Shown here: piece by piece, positions 29,968-41,768 of the stretch | Numbering within the stretch: the first letter of the stretch is position 1 | Layout: each line of letters starts with the position of its first letter | From: Silene latifolia | Lineage: Eukaryota > Streptophyta > Magnoliopsida > Caryophyllales > Caryophyllaceae | Assembly: GCF_048544455.1 (NCBI RefSeq) | Contig: NC_133538.1 | Location: 144,085,922 to 144,149,921 of the forward strand | Length of the DNA: 64,000 nt | Direction: 5' to 3' | Program-made: the position numbers and the translations under genes | Notes under the pieces: generated by a model | What the model saw: only the letters and a program-made list of their open reading frames with translations | Databases searched by the model: none | Told to the model about the DNA's origin: nothing

Positions 29968-32940
29968 ACCCCTGTTTTGGGTCATATGCTTATCTTTTGA
30001 CATTCGTTGCATATTATGTTTAATTCAAAGTTGTTATTTTACTTCCTTATGCATTGTTTTACATGTAAGTTGGTCTTGATACGTAAGTTACCCAATCTAT
30101 GGGGTGGTGAGTGGCACCTTATGGTGAGTATGAGTTTGGTGGGAGGAGATGAGCTATATGTGGTTGTGCTGAGAAGTGGAAAAAGAAAAAGAATATTGAT
30201 GAGCTGATTGAGGCATGGTGCAAATTTTGGTGAGACGTGGTGAGTGATTTATTCGCGAAATTGAGTGATGTAAAAGTAAGTGAAAGTGGGTAAGGGATGA
30301 TGTGGGTCTAAGGAACATGAGAATGAAAAGATTGAAAGGAAGGTTTGGATAGTGGCAACTTGAGATGTGTAAAGAATTATGGAGTGAGATGGTTAGGAGT
30401 CGTGTGGGTAAAGAATATATGTAGTGAAAGTTCATTTTAAAGGGGTTGAGATGAGTGGTATATAGTGAACTTTATGGAGACATGTCGCGAGGTGGATTTG
30501 TAAACAGTGAGTGAGTTTGGGAGATTTGGTTTATTAAGAGGTGAAACTACGTGTGATTTCTTTGGGCATTTAACGGCATGAAATGAAGTTATTTAAACAG
30601 TGAACGTTGATTTTATGGATAGGTTAGTGACAAGTGTGAGCGATAGCATAATAAGAGAAGATCCATGGTAAGAAAGAGTGAGATGATATCGACATGAAAT
30701 AATGGGATTTGAGCTTTGGCAGAATGAGAAGGTAACCGGAGCACTAAAGAATTAGATAGAAGTAATAAGGAGTTGAGCTATTAAATGGTATTGTTGAATG
30801 TGAAGAGAAAAGAAGAGTAAAAAGTAAGCTAAGGAAAATTTTCACCGGAGTTATGTTATATAAAGGTAAGGAATCATCGAAATGTGTGATATTATCATGA
30901 GGATGTTAGTTAATGGTTATATGGGAGCTTCACGACAACATGATAAATAATGAGTTTCGAGGAATTAAGGGAGTAAGAGTTGGTGGAGTATTTACACGAT
31001 AAGAGATTTTTGGTGGAAAGTTAGATGACGATACAATTAAGATAGTATTGGGAATAATGTTGAGGTAATTTTGTTGATGGATTTGATGTTCTTTATTTGG
31101 GGATGTTAACCAAAGATAGGACAAAAACCGTGTTGTTTTGATATGAGTGTAAGAGGTTTGGTATACGAGCAGTGGTGGTATTGTGGTGTTGTCACTAGTG
31201 GTTAAGGGTGATGATAGATAAGAAAGACAGCAGTCCTAGAGAGATTGATTTTACAAAGGCCGGATTGATATGCATGGTTGTAAGGGAGTATAAGATGTGG
31301 TTATATGAGGCGAGCGCTAGTGGTTGAATATTAATGGTATGGCATGAGGTGATGGTTATGCGAATGGGAAATATGTTATGAGGGGCATATGAGTTAAGCT
31401 CGGGCGACAGGTAACCTTTATCGAGTGGTAACTTACGTGATCAGGATTGACTAGTTGGATGTATCTATGGGTCTATGATGTGTATAAATGTTTGTGTGAG
31501 GTTCTGACCTCACGAGAAGCGGTATGCTGTGATAGTCATAAAGATGTTATATGAATGTTTGTGATATATGTAGGGTACGACAATCTAATGGAATGAGGCT
31601 AAAAAGGTAATAATTTGATTGATTTGGCATGGCTAGTTATAATTTTATGTGTATTGATAACACATGCGTATTCCGTGAAATGGTAGAGATGATGTTCATG
31701 AGGTGCTTATCTGTTTATCCATATAATATGTTGCGTTGTGATTTAATAAAGTGTATTTGAGTAAGTTTTTCTTGTTTGAGAAGTTATGCTGAGTCAGTGT
31801 TTATGGGTTTGAGTAAGTTGTGATGTCTATCGGTGCGGTTGTGGTGCCTCGGGTGGTGATCTGGGCACGGTACTTCGTGTTGTGATGCGGGTATTTTCGC
31901 ACTGCGGTGCGGTTGTTGGTGACGGTGTTGTGATACCGTCACCGGTTGTGGTGGAGTAGGCGGGATGATTATGATACGAGTTTTGAAAGTGCATACCCGA
32001 TTATACATAGATTGTTGTTTTTGTTTCTTTGTTGTTCTTTGTGAGTTTTGGTTGAACATGTAGATCGTTGTTTTGTTTGTTGATGTTTCCTACCGTTTCA
32101 ACTTGGGTGTGAGGGTAGAGTATGATATGGGAGAAAGTTGTGTATGTTTTGTTGTTGTGATGGTATAGTGATTTTCTGTTGATGGGGCACAATGGTAAGA
32201 GGTTGTACAGAACATTTGACCTTGTTATAGATGAGACATCGGTGCACATAGTCATGGCAAGTGATTCGTAGAACATGTATGGTAATGATCCGAAAGTGCG
32301 GTGGTTTTAATCTTTCGTTGGGCAGTGAGGGAAGGGTGTTTAGATTTAGTGTCTTGTTAAGTCATGTATGAGTTTTGCAGTGATGAAAGAAAAGAACTTG
32401 AGGATCTTGTGTGAGTGTACGTAACATGTGTGGATCGTGAGTTATGCTGTTGGCGATAGAAGTTTTATATAGTCTATATAGAGAGGTATGTCATGTTGCG
32501 GTAATGTGGAAGAGTTGGAGTATTGGTTATGCTAAGGGTTTTGCGGTATTAGTTAGATGGAGTGCAGAGTGAATTGAAGTATGAGAACTGTTTAAGTAAG
32601 AAAGCCTTGGAAATAGGAACGGTTATAGAAATGAGGTTATAGGCGGTTATCTTTGACATGTGGTGGTGATGAGGATGATGAGATGATTTAACTAAGGATT
32701 TAGTATTAGTGAGTTACGAGGACGTAACATTTGTCTTAACAGGAGTAGGATGCGATAAAAGTGAGTGTCATGGTTGTGCATGTTGTAAAATAGTTGGAAG
32801 TAGAGTGTTAGCATAGCGTAAAGGAGGGATTTGTTTTGTAGTTGATGTTGTTAAAAGGCCATGGCCGTGCTTGTAGTAGTGTGATGTTTAGGAGTTCGAG
32901 AGTTTTGATAGTGGCATGATGATGTTTATGAGTGTAAGTA

Positions 32941-33000
32941 AACTTCGAGGACGAAGTTCCTTTTAAGGGTGGTAGAATGTAACATTCCGTTTGATGTTAG
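32941..33000 (+). repeat. Remnant 3'-end/LTR-start junction inside Element 3
   Basis: AACTTCGAGGACGAAGTT (a 7-bp-stem hairpin) is followed by TTTTAAGGGTGGTAGAA and TGTAACATTCCG from 32978. The true end repeats this layout at 33233-33280: AACTTCGGGGACGAAGTT, TTTTTAAGGAGGGAAGAC, TGTAATACTCCG. The first copy looks like the polypurine tract and LTR start of a related element fused ~290 bp upstream of the real one. The counterpart in internal 2 is at about 38897-38955. Confidence 0.65.
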
Positions 33001-33269
33001 GGGTATTTTGATATTGGATTGGCTCTGGATGATGTATTACGGAGCTAGTTGGTAGTGTATGGAGTTAGTGTTGAGAGAGATATAATGGAGTCGATACGAT
33101 ATCGTGAGCCATGTTGTGGAGGTAGGAATAGTTAGTGGAGTTGGTGTTACGAGTTCATGTTTGGGTTGGAGTTTTGTTTTGAGTTCTTAGTCACGTTATT
33201 GTGTCTTGATCGAGTTAGTATGTTATGGGTTGAACTTCGGGGACGAAGTTCTTTTTAAGGAGGGAAGAC

Positions 33270-34614
33270 TGTAATACTCCGTATTTATGAGTCTCCGGGT
33301 ACTCTATCGAGTAGGCCTTACTCTGTCGAGTAAGGGTGAGTTGCGTTTTAGAATAGTTTCTGACCTGTTGGGTACTCGATCGAGTAACTAGGATACTCGA
33401 TCGAGTAAGGGGGTACTCGATCGAGTACCTTGGGTACTCGATCGAGTAGCCGGTTTACGGGGAGTTTTTCTCGGGTTTTGTTAATTATGCGATTAAGATA
33501 TATAACCTTTTTCGTCATCATTCTAAACACTTTTACAAAACTTAATTTACTGTTAAAGAGAGAAAGCAAGTGCGTTCTTAATCCTAATGGCATCGTTAGC
33601 AAATCTCGGAGTTTGGAAGGTCGGTTTTCATCGTTGGTTATACCGTTGAGATCCTTGCGTCGAGGGTAAGATCTATGTACCCTTTTTGTTGTCTTTCCTT
33701 TGTTTTGGTTAAACCCTAATATAGGGATTTGGGGGTTTTTGAGTAGTATGTGATTTGGTAGCATTTGTATGTTGTATGATAGGAGGAGGTTTCGTAGAGG
33801 AAGCTTTTTGATACAGCTATAGAGACCGTCTGATAGTGTGCTTTCCAGGTAGGATTTCCTACTCAGTATTAGTCCCATAATGGGATGATTGTTGATGTGT
33901 TGAGATTGATTGTTTGATATAGTAATTGTATTGTGACGGTTGTGATTGTGATTGTGATTGTTGTCTATGGTTCTCGAGGCGTGTCCTCTACCGAGTGAGG
34001 TCACTTGCGGGAGTGGCTTCACGCCCTAGTTTCGCATTCTGTGGAACCCGCCACAGAAAGGATGTGCACATTAATGGACGGGGTTATCGCTCATTATGAG
34101 GAGCGGGGATTTGGTGGGTACGGTGCGGTCCCCCATCTGTGGTCTGGTCCAGTGGATGACGGTGATTGAGATTGTTGGGATTGGTGTGGTTGTGTGTGTG
34201 TGACGGTTAAGCAGTATGTTTATCTTATTGTTCATATATTGAGTTGTGTGATTAGTATCGACCCGTTTAAATGTTTTAAAAACGTGGTGATCCATTCGGG
34301 GTGGTGAGCAGATTATTGAGCAGGTATGATATGACGCGTATGGGATAGCCAGGATGAGTCATCACGTGGCGATTAGAAGTCTTTCTTTGTGTCGACGATG
34401 TTTTATGGCTTTGATAGTTTTAGCAGTAGACCGTCTAAGAATCTTGTATTTCTTTTTATCAGTTAGGAATTGTTATGTAATCACTTTGAACTTTATTTAA
34501 TTTTAAAGTTGTTTCGTTATTGTCTTATGAATATCATGCCTCGGGTAACCGAGATGGTGGCATCCTTATAGCTGAGTGGTCCTTGTAAGGCACTTGGAGT
34601 ATGGGGGTGTTACA
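33270..34614 (+). repeat. Element 3 LTR B (shared middle LTR)
   Basis: 1345 bp, same ends as LTR A. It serves as the 3' LTR of the first unit (purine tract AAGGAGGGAAGAC just upstream) and the 5' LTR of the second (PBS just downstream). No target duplication lies on either side, which excludes independent insertion here. Confidence 0.92.
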
Positions 34615-37600
34615 AATGGTATTAGAGCGACGATCCTGAAACCTGTAACCAATGAATTTAATGAATATAGGGAGTCAATTAAAATGAACCCGGGGTAAAG
34701 GTTGTAGGAGCTAATGCAAAGGCTTGGGAGACGTCCTAAAGTCGCGAACTCGTCCTACAATTTTGAACTGGTCACCATGGGATATGAGTCGGGATCGCTA
34801 TGTGTTTATCTTGTGAATTGTGTACCTATATGGTGATGTGTGGCGTGAATTGGTGGATGTATGTATGCGGAGAATGGGGAATGTGTAGAAAAGATGGTGA
34901 TGATGTGATTTCGTAAGCTATTGATAGAAAGCATGATAGTTGGTTTACAATGTTGTTTTGAATTGTAGGAAAAGTATATGAGAATGATGAATGATGTGGT
35001 AGAAAAAGGAAGTAGTTCATATGTGATAATATGTGATGAATGATGATGTTGCAGGATGGATGATTCATAATGTGGCATAATAATAACATGTGCATAGGAA
35101 TGTTGTGTCGTATACGTATATTTGGTTTGCATAAGGTTGCATGATAAGTTTATGTACTTGTCCACTATTGTTCATGTGTATATGTGGTAAGAAGTGTGTA
35201 GCTGTAATGAATGAATTGGTTGGAAGAGATTAAGTAAGTAATTGCATAAAAGTATGAAATTCATGTGTGGAGCATGTTTATGTGGGTAATGGATTTTAAT
35301 AATATGGCAATGTTTGTAACATGTGAATAGGGGATTTTATGTTGTATATTATGTTATTGTGTACGTAAAAGTTATAAAATAAAAGCATGTGGTAAATCGT
35401 GATTGACAAGTTAAATAATCTATGTGCATGATTAATGTTGTTGCTTGGCTTTTGAAAATAGTAACATATGATTATGAATACCGGTTTTATGAGTTTTGGA
35501 CTGGTTTTGTTTGCTTGGTTGTTGTTTAAGTTGTTTGGAAGTAAAATCAAGTAGTTGTGTTTTTTTCGATTATAAAGAGGTTGTCTTTAAACTGTTATAA
35601 CTTGAGATGCATAAATGATTTTGATGTGATTCCAATTGGAGGTGATAGCTGGTCCTTTTACGATTCTAACGATAGGTCACACGCCCAAAACGACCAAGTA
35701 ATGAGTGAGTTATGACTGTTTTACGAAAACTGGACAAATCTTTGAGAATTGTGGTACTCGATCGAGTAGCCTTGGTACTCGATCGAGTAAGGGGGAACTC
35801 GATCGAGTACGTTAGTTACTCGATCGAGTAGCCCTGGTGATTTGTTTTACGTGCTTGTGATCTTCACCTACTCGATCGAGTAAGTCCCTTACTCGATCGA
35901 GTGGCCGGTACTCGATCTAGTGACCCCTGTTTTGGGTCATATGCTTATCTTTTGACATTCGTTGCATATTATGTTTAATTCAAAGTTGTTATTTTACTTC
36001 CTTATGCATTGTTTTACATGTAAGTTGGTCTTGATACGTAAGTTACCCAATCTATGGGGTGGTGAGTGGCACCTTATGGTGAGTATGAGTTTGGTGGGAG
36101 GAGATGAGCTATATGTGGTTGTGCTGAGAAGTGGAAAAAGAAAAAGAATATTGATGAGCTGATTGAGGCATGGTGCAAGTTTTGGTGAGACGTGGTGAGT
36201 GATTTATTCGCGAAATTGAGTGATGTAAAAGTAAGTGAAAGTGGGTAAGGGATGATGTGGGTCTAAGGAACGTGAGAATGAAAAGATTGAAAGGAAGGTT
36301 TGGATAGTGGCAACTTGAGATGTGTAAAGAATTATGGAGTGAGATGGTTAGGAGTCGTGTGGGTCAAGAATATATGTAGTGAAAGCTCGTTTTAAAGGGG
36401 TTGAGATGAGTGGTATATAGTGAACTTTATGGAGACATGTCGCGAGGTGGATTTGTAGACAGTGAGTGAGTTTGGGAGATTTGGTTTATTAAGAGGTGAA
36501 ACTACGTGTGATTTCTTTGGGCATTTAACGGCATGAAATGAAGTTATTTAAACAGTGAACGTTGATTTTCTGGATAGGTTAGTGACAAGTGTGAGCGATA
36601 GCATAATAAGAGAAGATCCATGGTAAGAAAGAGTGAGATGATATCGACATGAAATAATGGGATTTGAGCTTTGGTAGAATGAGAAGGTAACCGGAGCACT
36701 AAAGAATTTGATAGAAGTAATAAGGAGTTGAGCTATTAAATGGTATTGTTGAATGTGAAGAGAAAAGAAGAGTAAAAAGTAAGCTAAGGAAAATTTTCAC
36801 CGGAGTTATGTGATATAAAGGTAAGGAATCATCGAAATGTGTGATATTATCATGAGGATGTTAGTTAATGGTTATATGGGAGCTTAACGACAACATGATT
36901 AATAATGAGTTTCGAGGAATTAAGGGAGTAAGAGTTGGTGGAGTATTTACACGATAAGAGATTTTTGGTGGAAAGTTAGATGACGATACAATTAAGATAG
37001 TATTGGGAATAATGTTGAGGTAATTTTGTTGATGGATTTGATGTTCTTTATTTGGGGATGTTAACCAAAGATAGGAGAAAAACCGTGTTGTTTTGATATG
37101 AGTGTAAGAGGTTTGGTATACTGCGGTGGTGGTATTGTGGTGTTGTCACTAGTGGTTAAGGGTGATGATAGATAAGAAAGACAGCAGTCCTAGAGAGGTT
37201 GATTTTACAAAGGCCGGATTGATATGCATGATTGTAAGGGAGTATAAGATGTGGTTATATGAGGCGAGCGCTAGTGGTTGAATATTAATGGTATGGCATG
37301 AGGTGATGGTTATGCGAATGGGAAATATGTTATGAGGGGCATATGAGTTAAGCTCGGGCGACAGGTAACCTTTATCGAGTGGTAACTTACGTGATCAGGA
37401 TTGACTAGTTGGATGTATTTATGGGTCTATGATGTGTATAAATGTTTGTGTGAGGTTCTGACCTCACGAGAAGCGGTATGGTGTGATAGTCATAAAGATG
37501 TTATATGAATGTTTGTGATATATGTAGGGTACGACAATCTGATGGAATGAGGCTAAAAAGGTAATAATTTGATTGATTTGGCATGGCTAGTTATAATTTT

Positions 37601-39225
37601 ATGTGTATTGATAACACATGCGTATTCCGTGAAATGGTAGAGATGATGTTCATAAGGTGCTTATCTGTTTATCCATATAATATGTTGCGTTGTGATTTAA
37701 TAAAGTGTATTTGAGTAAGTTTTTCTTGTTTGAGAAGTTATGCTGCGTCAGTGTTTATGGGTTTGAGTAAGTTGTGATGTCTATCGGTGCGGTTGTGGTA
37801 CCTCGGGTGGTGATCTGGGCACGGTACTTCGTGTTGTGATGCGGGTATTTTCGCACTGCGGTGCGGTTGTTGGTGACGGTGTTGTGATACCGTCACCGGT
37901 TTTGGTGGAGTAGGCGGGATGATTATGATACGAGTTTTCGAAAGTGCATACCAGTTATACATAGATTGTTGTTTTGTTTGCTGTTGTTCTTTGTGAGTTT
38001 TGGTTGAACATGTAGACTGTTGTTTTGTTTGTTGATGTTTCCTACCAGTTTCAACTTGGGTGTGAGGGTAGAGTATGATATGGGAGAAAGTTGTGTATGT
38101 TTTGTTGTTGTGATGGTATAGTGATTTTCTGTTGATGGGGCACAATGGTAAGAGGTTGTACAGAACATTTGACCTTGTTATAGATGAGACATCGGTGCAC
38201 ATAGTCATGGCAAGTGATTCGTAGAACATGTATGGTAATGATCTGAAAGCTGCAGGTGGTTTTAATCTTTCGTTGGGCCAGTGAGGGAAGGGTGTTTAGA
38301 TTTAGTGTCTTGTTAAGTCATGTATGAGTTTTGCAGTGATGAAAGAAAAGAACTTGAGGATCTTGTGTGAGTGTACGTAACATGTGTGGATCGTGAGTTA
38401 TGCTGTTGGCGATAGAAGTTTTATATAGTCTATATAGAGAGGTATGTCATGTTGCGGTAATGTGGAAGAGTTGGAGTATTGGTTATGCTAAGGGTTTTGC
38501 GGTATTAGTTAGATGGAGTGCAGAGTGAATTGAAGTATGAGAACTGTTTAAGTAAGAAAGCCTTGGAAATAGGAACGGATATAGAAATGAGGTTATAGGC
38601 GGTTATCTTTGACATGTGATGGTGATGAGGATGATGAGATGATTTAACTAAGGATTTAGTATTAGTGAGTTACGAGGACGTAACATTTGTCTTAAGAGCA
38701 GTAGGATGCGATAAAAGTGAGTGTCATGGTTGTGCATGTTGTAAAATAGTTGGAAGTAGAGTGTTAGCATAGCGTAAAGGAGGGATTTGTTTTGTGGTTG
38801 ATGTTGTTAAAAGGCCATGACCGTGCTTGTAGTAGTGTGATGTTTAGGAGTTCGAGAGTTTTGATAGTGGCATGATGATGTTTATGAGTGTAAGTAAACT
38901 TCGAGGACGAAGTTCCTTTTAAGGGTGGTAGAATGTAACATTCCGTTTGATGTTAGGGGTATTTTGATATTGGATTGACTCTGGATGATGTATTACGGAG
39001 CTAGTTGGTAGTGTATGGAGTTAGTGTTGAGAGAGATATAATGGAGTCGATACGATATCGTGAGCCATGTTGTGGAGGTAGGAATAGTTAGTGGAGTTGG
39101 TGTTACGAGTTCATGTTTGGGTTGGAGTTTTGTTTTGAGTTCTTAGTCACGTTGTTGTGTCTTGATCGAGTTAGTATGTTATGGGTTGAACTTCGGGGGC
39201 GAAGTTCTTTTTAAGGAGGGAAGAC
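34615..39225 (+). other. Element 3 internal region 2 (duplicate of internal 1)
   Basis: 4611 bp, collinear with internal 1 throughout. By eye about 1% divergent, with long identical runs and a few small indels, several at CAG/CTG words (for example 29781-29790 against 35731-35745). Non-coding like its twin. Confidence 0.9.
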
Positions 39226-40564
39226 TGTAATACTCCGTATTTATGAGTCTTCGGGTACTCTATCGAGTAGGCCTTACTCTGTCGAGTAAGGGTGAGTTGC
39301 GTTTTAGACTAGTTTCTGACCTGTTGGGTACTCGATCGAGTAACTAGGATACTCGATCGAGTAAGGGGGTACTCGATCGAGTACCTTGGGTACTCGATCG
39401 AGTAGCCGGTTTACGGGGAGTTTTTCTCGGGTTTTGTTAATTATGCGATTAAGATATATAACCTTTTCCGTCATCATTCTAAACACTTTTGCAAAACTTA
39501 ATTTACTGTTAAAGAGAGAAAGCAAGTACGTTCTTAATCCTAATCGCATCGTTAGCCAATCCCGGAGTTTGGAAGGTCGGTTTTCATCGTTGGTTATACT
39601 GTTGAGATCCTTGCGTCGAGGGTAAGATCTATGTACCCTTTTTGTTGTCTTTCCTTTGTTTTGGTTAAACCCTAATATAGGGATTTGGGGGTTTTTGAGT
39701 AGTATGTGATTTGGTAGCATTTGTATGTTGTATGATAGGAGGAGGTTTCCTAGAGGAAGCTTTTGATACTTTGTAGAGACCGTCCGATAGTGTGCTTTCA
39801 GGTAGGATTTCCTACTCGTATTAGTCCCATAATGGGATGATTGTTGATGTGTTGAGATTGATTGTTTGATATAGTAATTGTATTGTGACGGTTGTGATTG
39901 TGATTGTGATTGTTGTCTATGGTTCTCGAGGCGTGTCCTCGGCTGAGTGAGGTCACTTGCGGGAGTGGCTTCACGCCCTAGTTTCGCCTTCTGTGGAACC
40001 CGCCACAGAAGGGATGTGCACATTAATGGACAGGGTTATCGCTCATTATGAGGAGCGGGGATTTGGTGGGTACGGTGGCGGTCCCCCACTGGCGGGCGGT
40101 CCGGTGGGGATCGGTGATTGAGATTGTTGGGATTGGTGTGGTTGTGTGTGTGTGACGGTTAAGCTATCTGTTTATCTTATTGTTGATATATTGAGTTGTG
40201 TGATTAGTCGACCCGTTTAAATGTTTTAAAAAACTGTGGTGATCCATTCGGGGTGGTGAGCGATTATTGAGCGGTATGATATGACGCATATGGGATAGCC
40301 GGGATGAGTCATCACGTGGCGATTAGAAGTCTTCCGCCGTGTCGACGATGTTTTATGGCTTTGATAGTTTTAGCGAGAGAGATCCCGAGAATCTTGTATT
40401 TCTTTTTATCAGTTTGGAATTGTTATGTAATCACTTTAAACTTTATTTAATTTTAAAGTTGTTTCGTTATTGTCTTATGAATATCATGCCTCGGGTAACC
40501 GAGATGGTGGCATCTTTATACCTGAGTGGTCCTGGTAAGGCACTTGGAGTATGGGGGTGTTACA
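39226..40564 (+). repeat. Element 3 LTR C
   Basis: 1339 bp, preceded by AAGGAGGGAAGAC and followed by the target duplication TCTCC (40565-40569). Palindrome array at 39329-39404. Confidence 0.92.
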
Positions 40565-40569
40565 TCTCC

Positions 40570-41768
40570 TCTAGTCCATCCAATAAGACCTACGCAGATA
40601 TCCTGCAGGGTACCCTCATTGCTGCTACCTCCCCTGCTACGCAGTCAGTTGGCATCTCCACAAGAGGAATGGCGAAGAAGGTGCTTTGTCAATCTTCTTT
40701 GCGCGTCCACGCTCCGCACACGTCCCAACTAGGCCGCGCAAGTGCTCTGTCGCCTCCATAGCTGCTGCCGCTACAGCACTCTTGGCTGCCTCATCTCCTT
40801 CACGCGAGGAGGGTAGAAGTGTTAAGGCTGACAAAAAGGCTTCCTCCTGCAAATCCAAGGCGTCGCCAAAGAAGAAAGAAACATCAACTCCTAGCGTCGC
40901 TTCAGTCATGGTGATAAGTGGTGATACTCTTGAGGATCGAATGCAGAAAATGAATGATCTCCTTGAAAAGATGATGAAGGAGAATGAAGAAAAGAACAAG
41001 AAAATTGATGAGCTCCAAAAAGAGGTGGTGGCACTCCGTGACAGGAAGGCCGAGAGCGAGCATGGTGACACCGATAGGGATGTTGATAGCGATAGAGAAG
41101 TTGGCGAGGATAGGGAAAAGCCAAAGAATGAGATCAACAACTTCACTGAAGAGAAGCTGCAGGAGTTAATAGCCAAGACGATTAAGTGTCAGTTGGATGA
41201 TAGCTCGACAAGTAGTGGACGCCACATCAAGCCTTACACTAAGAGGATTGACAGTCTGCGCATGCCATCTGGCTATCAGCCTCCAAAGTTTCAACAGTTC
41301 GACGGGAAGGGGAACCCAAAGCAACACATCGCCCACTTCGTCGAGACATGCAACAATGCTGGAACAGAAGGTGATCGTTTGGTGAAGCAGTTCGTTCGTT
41401 CGCTCAAAGGGATCGCGTTCGACTAGTACACAGATCTGGACTCTGAGTCAATTGACAGCTGGGGTCACATGGAAGATGATTTCCTCAATAGATTCTACAG
41501 CACCAGACGTATCGTCAGCATGAGCGAATTGACAAAGACAACTCAATGGCAAGATGAGCCTATCGTCGATTACATCAACAGGTGGCGTGCACTGAGTCTG
41601 GAATGCAAGGATCGCTTAAGTGAAGCGTCAGCAGTTGAAATGTGCGTAAACGGGATGAAATGGGACATTCTTTACATCCTGAAAGGGATCATGCCAAAGA
41701 GCTTCCAAGACCTGGCTACCCGCGCCCATGACATGGAGATCACAATCAAAGAACATGGTAGTGCTTGA
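40570..41768 (+). pseudogene. gag: Element 4 gag, main part (frameshift, two stops)
   Basis: The frame continues from codon 8 (SSPSNKTYADIL). It stops at TAG 40759-40761 unless it shifts near 40740 into the frame that runs on (IAAAATALLAASSPSREE). A coiled coil (LLEKMMKENEEKNKKIDELQ) precedes the gag core FQQFDGKGNPKQHIAHFVET. A TAG at 41424-41426 replaces a conserved Trp (TGG to TAG) after SLKGIAFD. The core continues DSWGHMEDDFLNRFYSTRR and YINRWRALSLECKDRL to a TGA at 41766-41768. Typical Tat Gag, non-functional as written and physically separated from its start by Element 3. Confidence 0.85.

Larger units (their letters stand above)
28664..33269 (+). other. Element 3 internal region 1 (non-coding, G-rich/C-poor plus strand)
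   Basis: 4606 bp. The PBS TGGTATTAGAGC (28666-28677) matches the plant initiator-Met PBS with one mismatch. No Gag, RT, RNase H or integrase motif occurs in any frame. Open frames on the minus strand are His/Ser/Ile-rich by-products of composition. The plus strand is strongly G-over-C skewed: 60-base samples at 28861, 28921 and 30301 count G:C 22:4, 20:2 and 20:4. A second palindrome array lies at 29800-29967, and a remnant 3'-end/LTR-start junction at 32941-32990. Confidence 0.85.
27315..40564 (+). mobile_element. Element 3: non-coding LTR retrotransposon in three-LTR tandem form
   Basis: A 13.25-kb unit made of LTR A (27315-28663), internal 1 (28664-33269), LTR B (33270-34614), internal 2 (34615-39225) and LTR C (39226-40564). 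LTRs start TGTAATACTCC and end GGGGGTGTTACA. A single target duplication TCTCC brackets the whole (27310-27314 and 40565-40569), so it entered once and was duplicated later. The PBS is of initiator-Met type. The 3' motif AACTTCGGGGACGAAGTTC before a purine tract resembles Tekay-type chromoviruses. Neither internal region encodes gag or pol, so it is a large non-autonomous family. Confidence 0.92.

Noticed and set aside
28855-32276. His/Ser/Ile-rich minus-strand open frames in Element 3, repeated at 34806-38229
   Set aside because: They follow from the C-poor, G/T-rich plus strand; no homology to Gag or Pol, no start context, and they persist only because the DNA is duplicated.
33348-34022. 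Minus-strand open frames across the Element 3 LTRs (also 27393-27908 and 39304-40023)
   Set aside because: They read through the palindrome arrays, differ in frame between copies, and have no recognisable domain.
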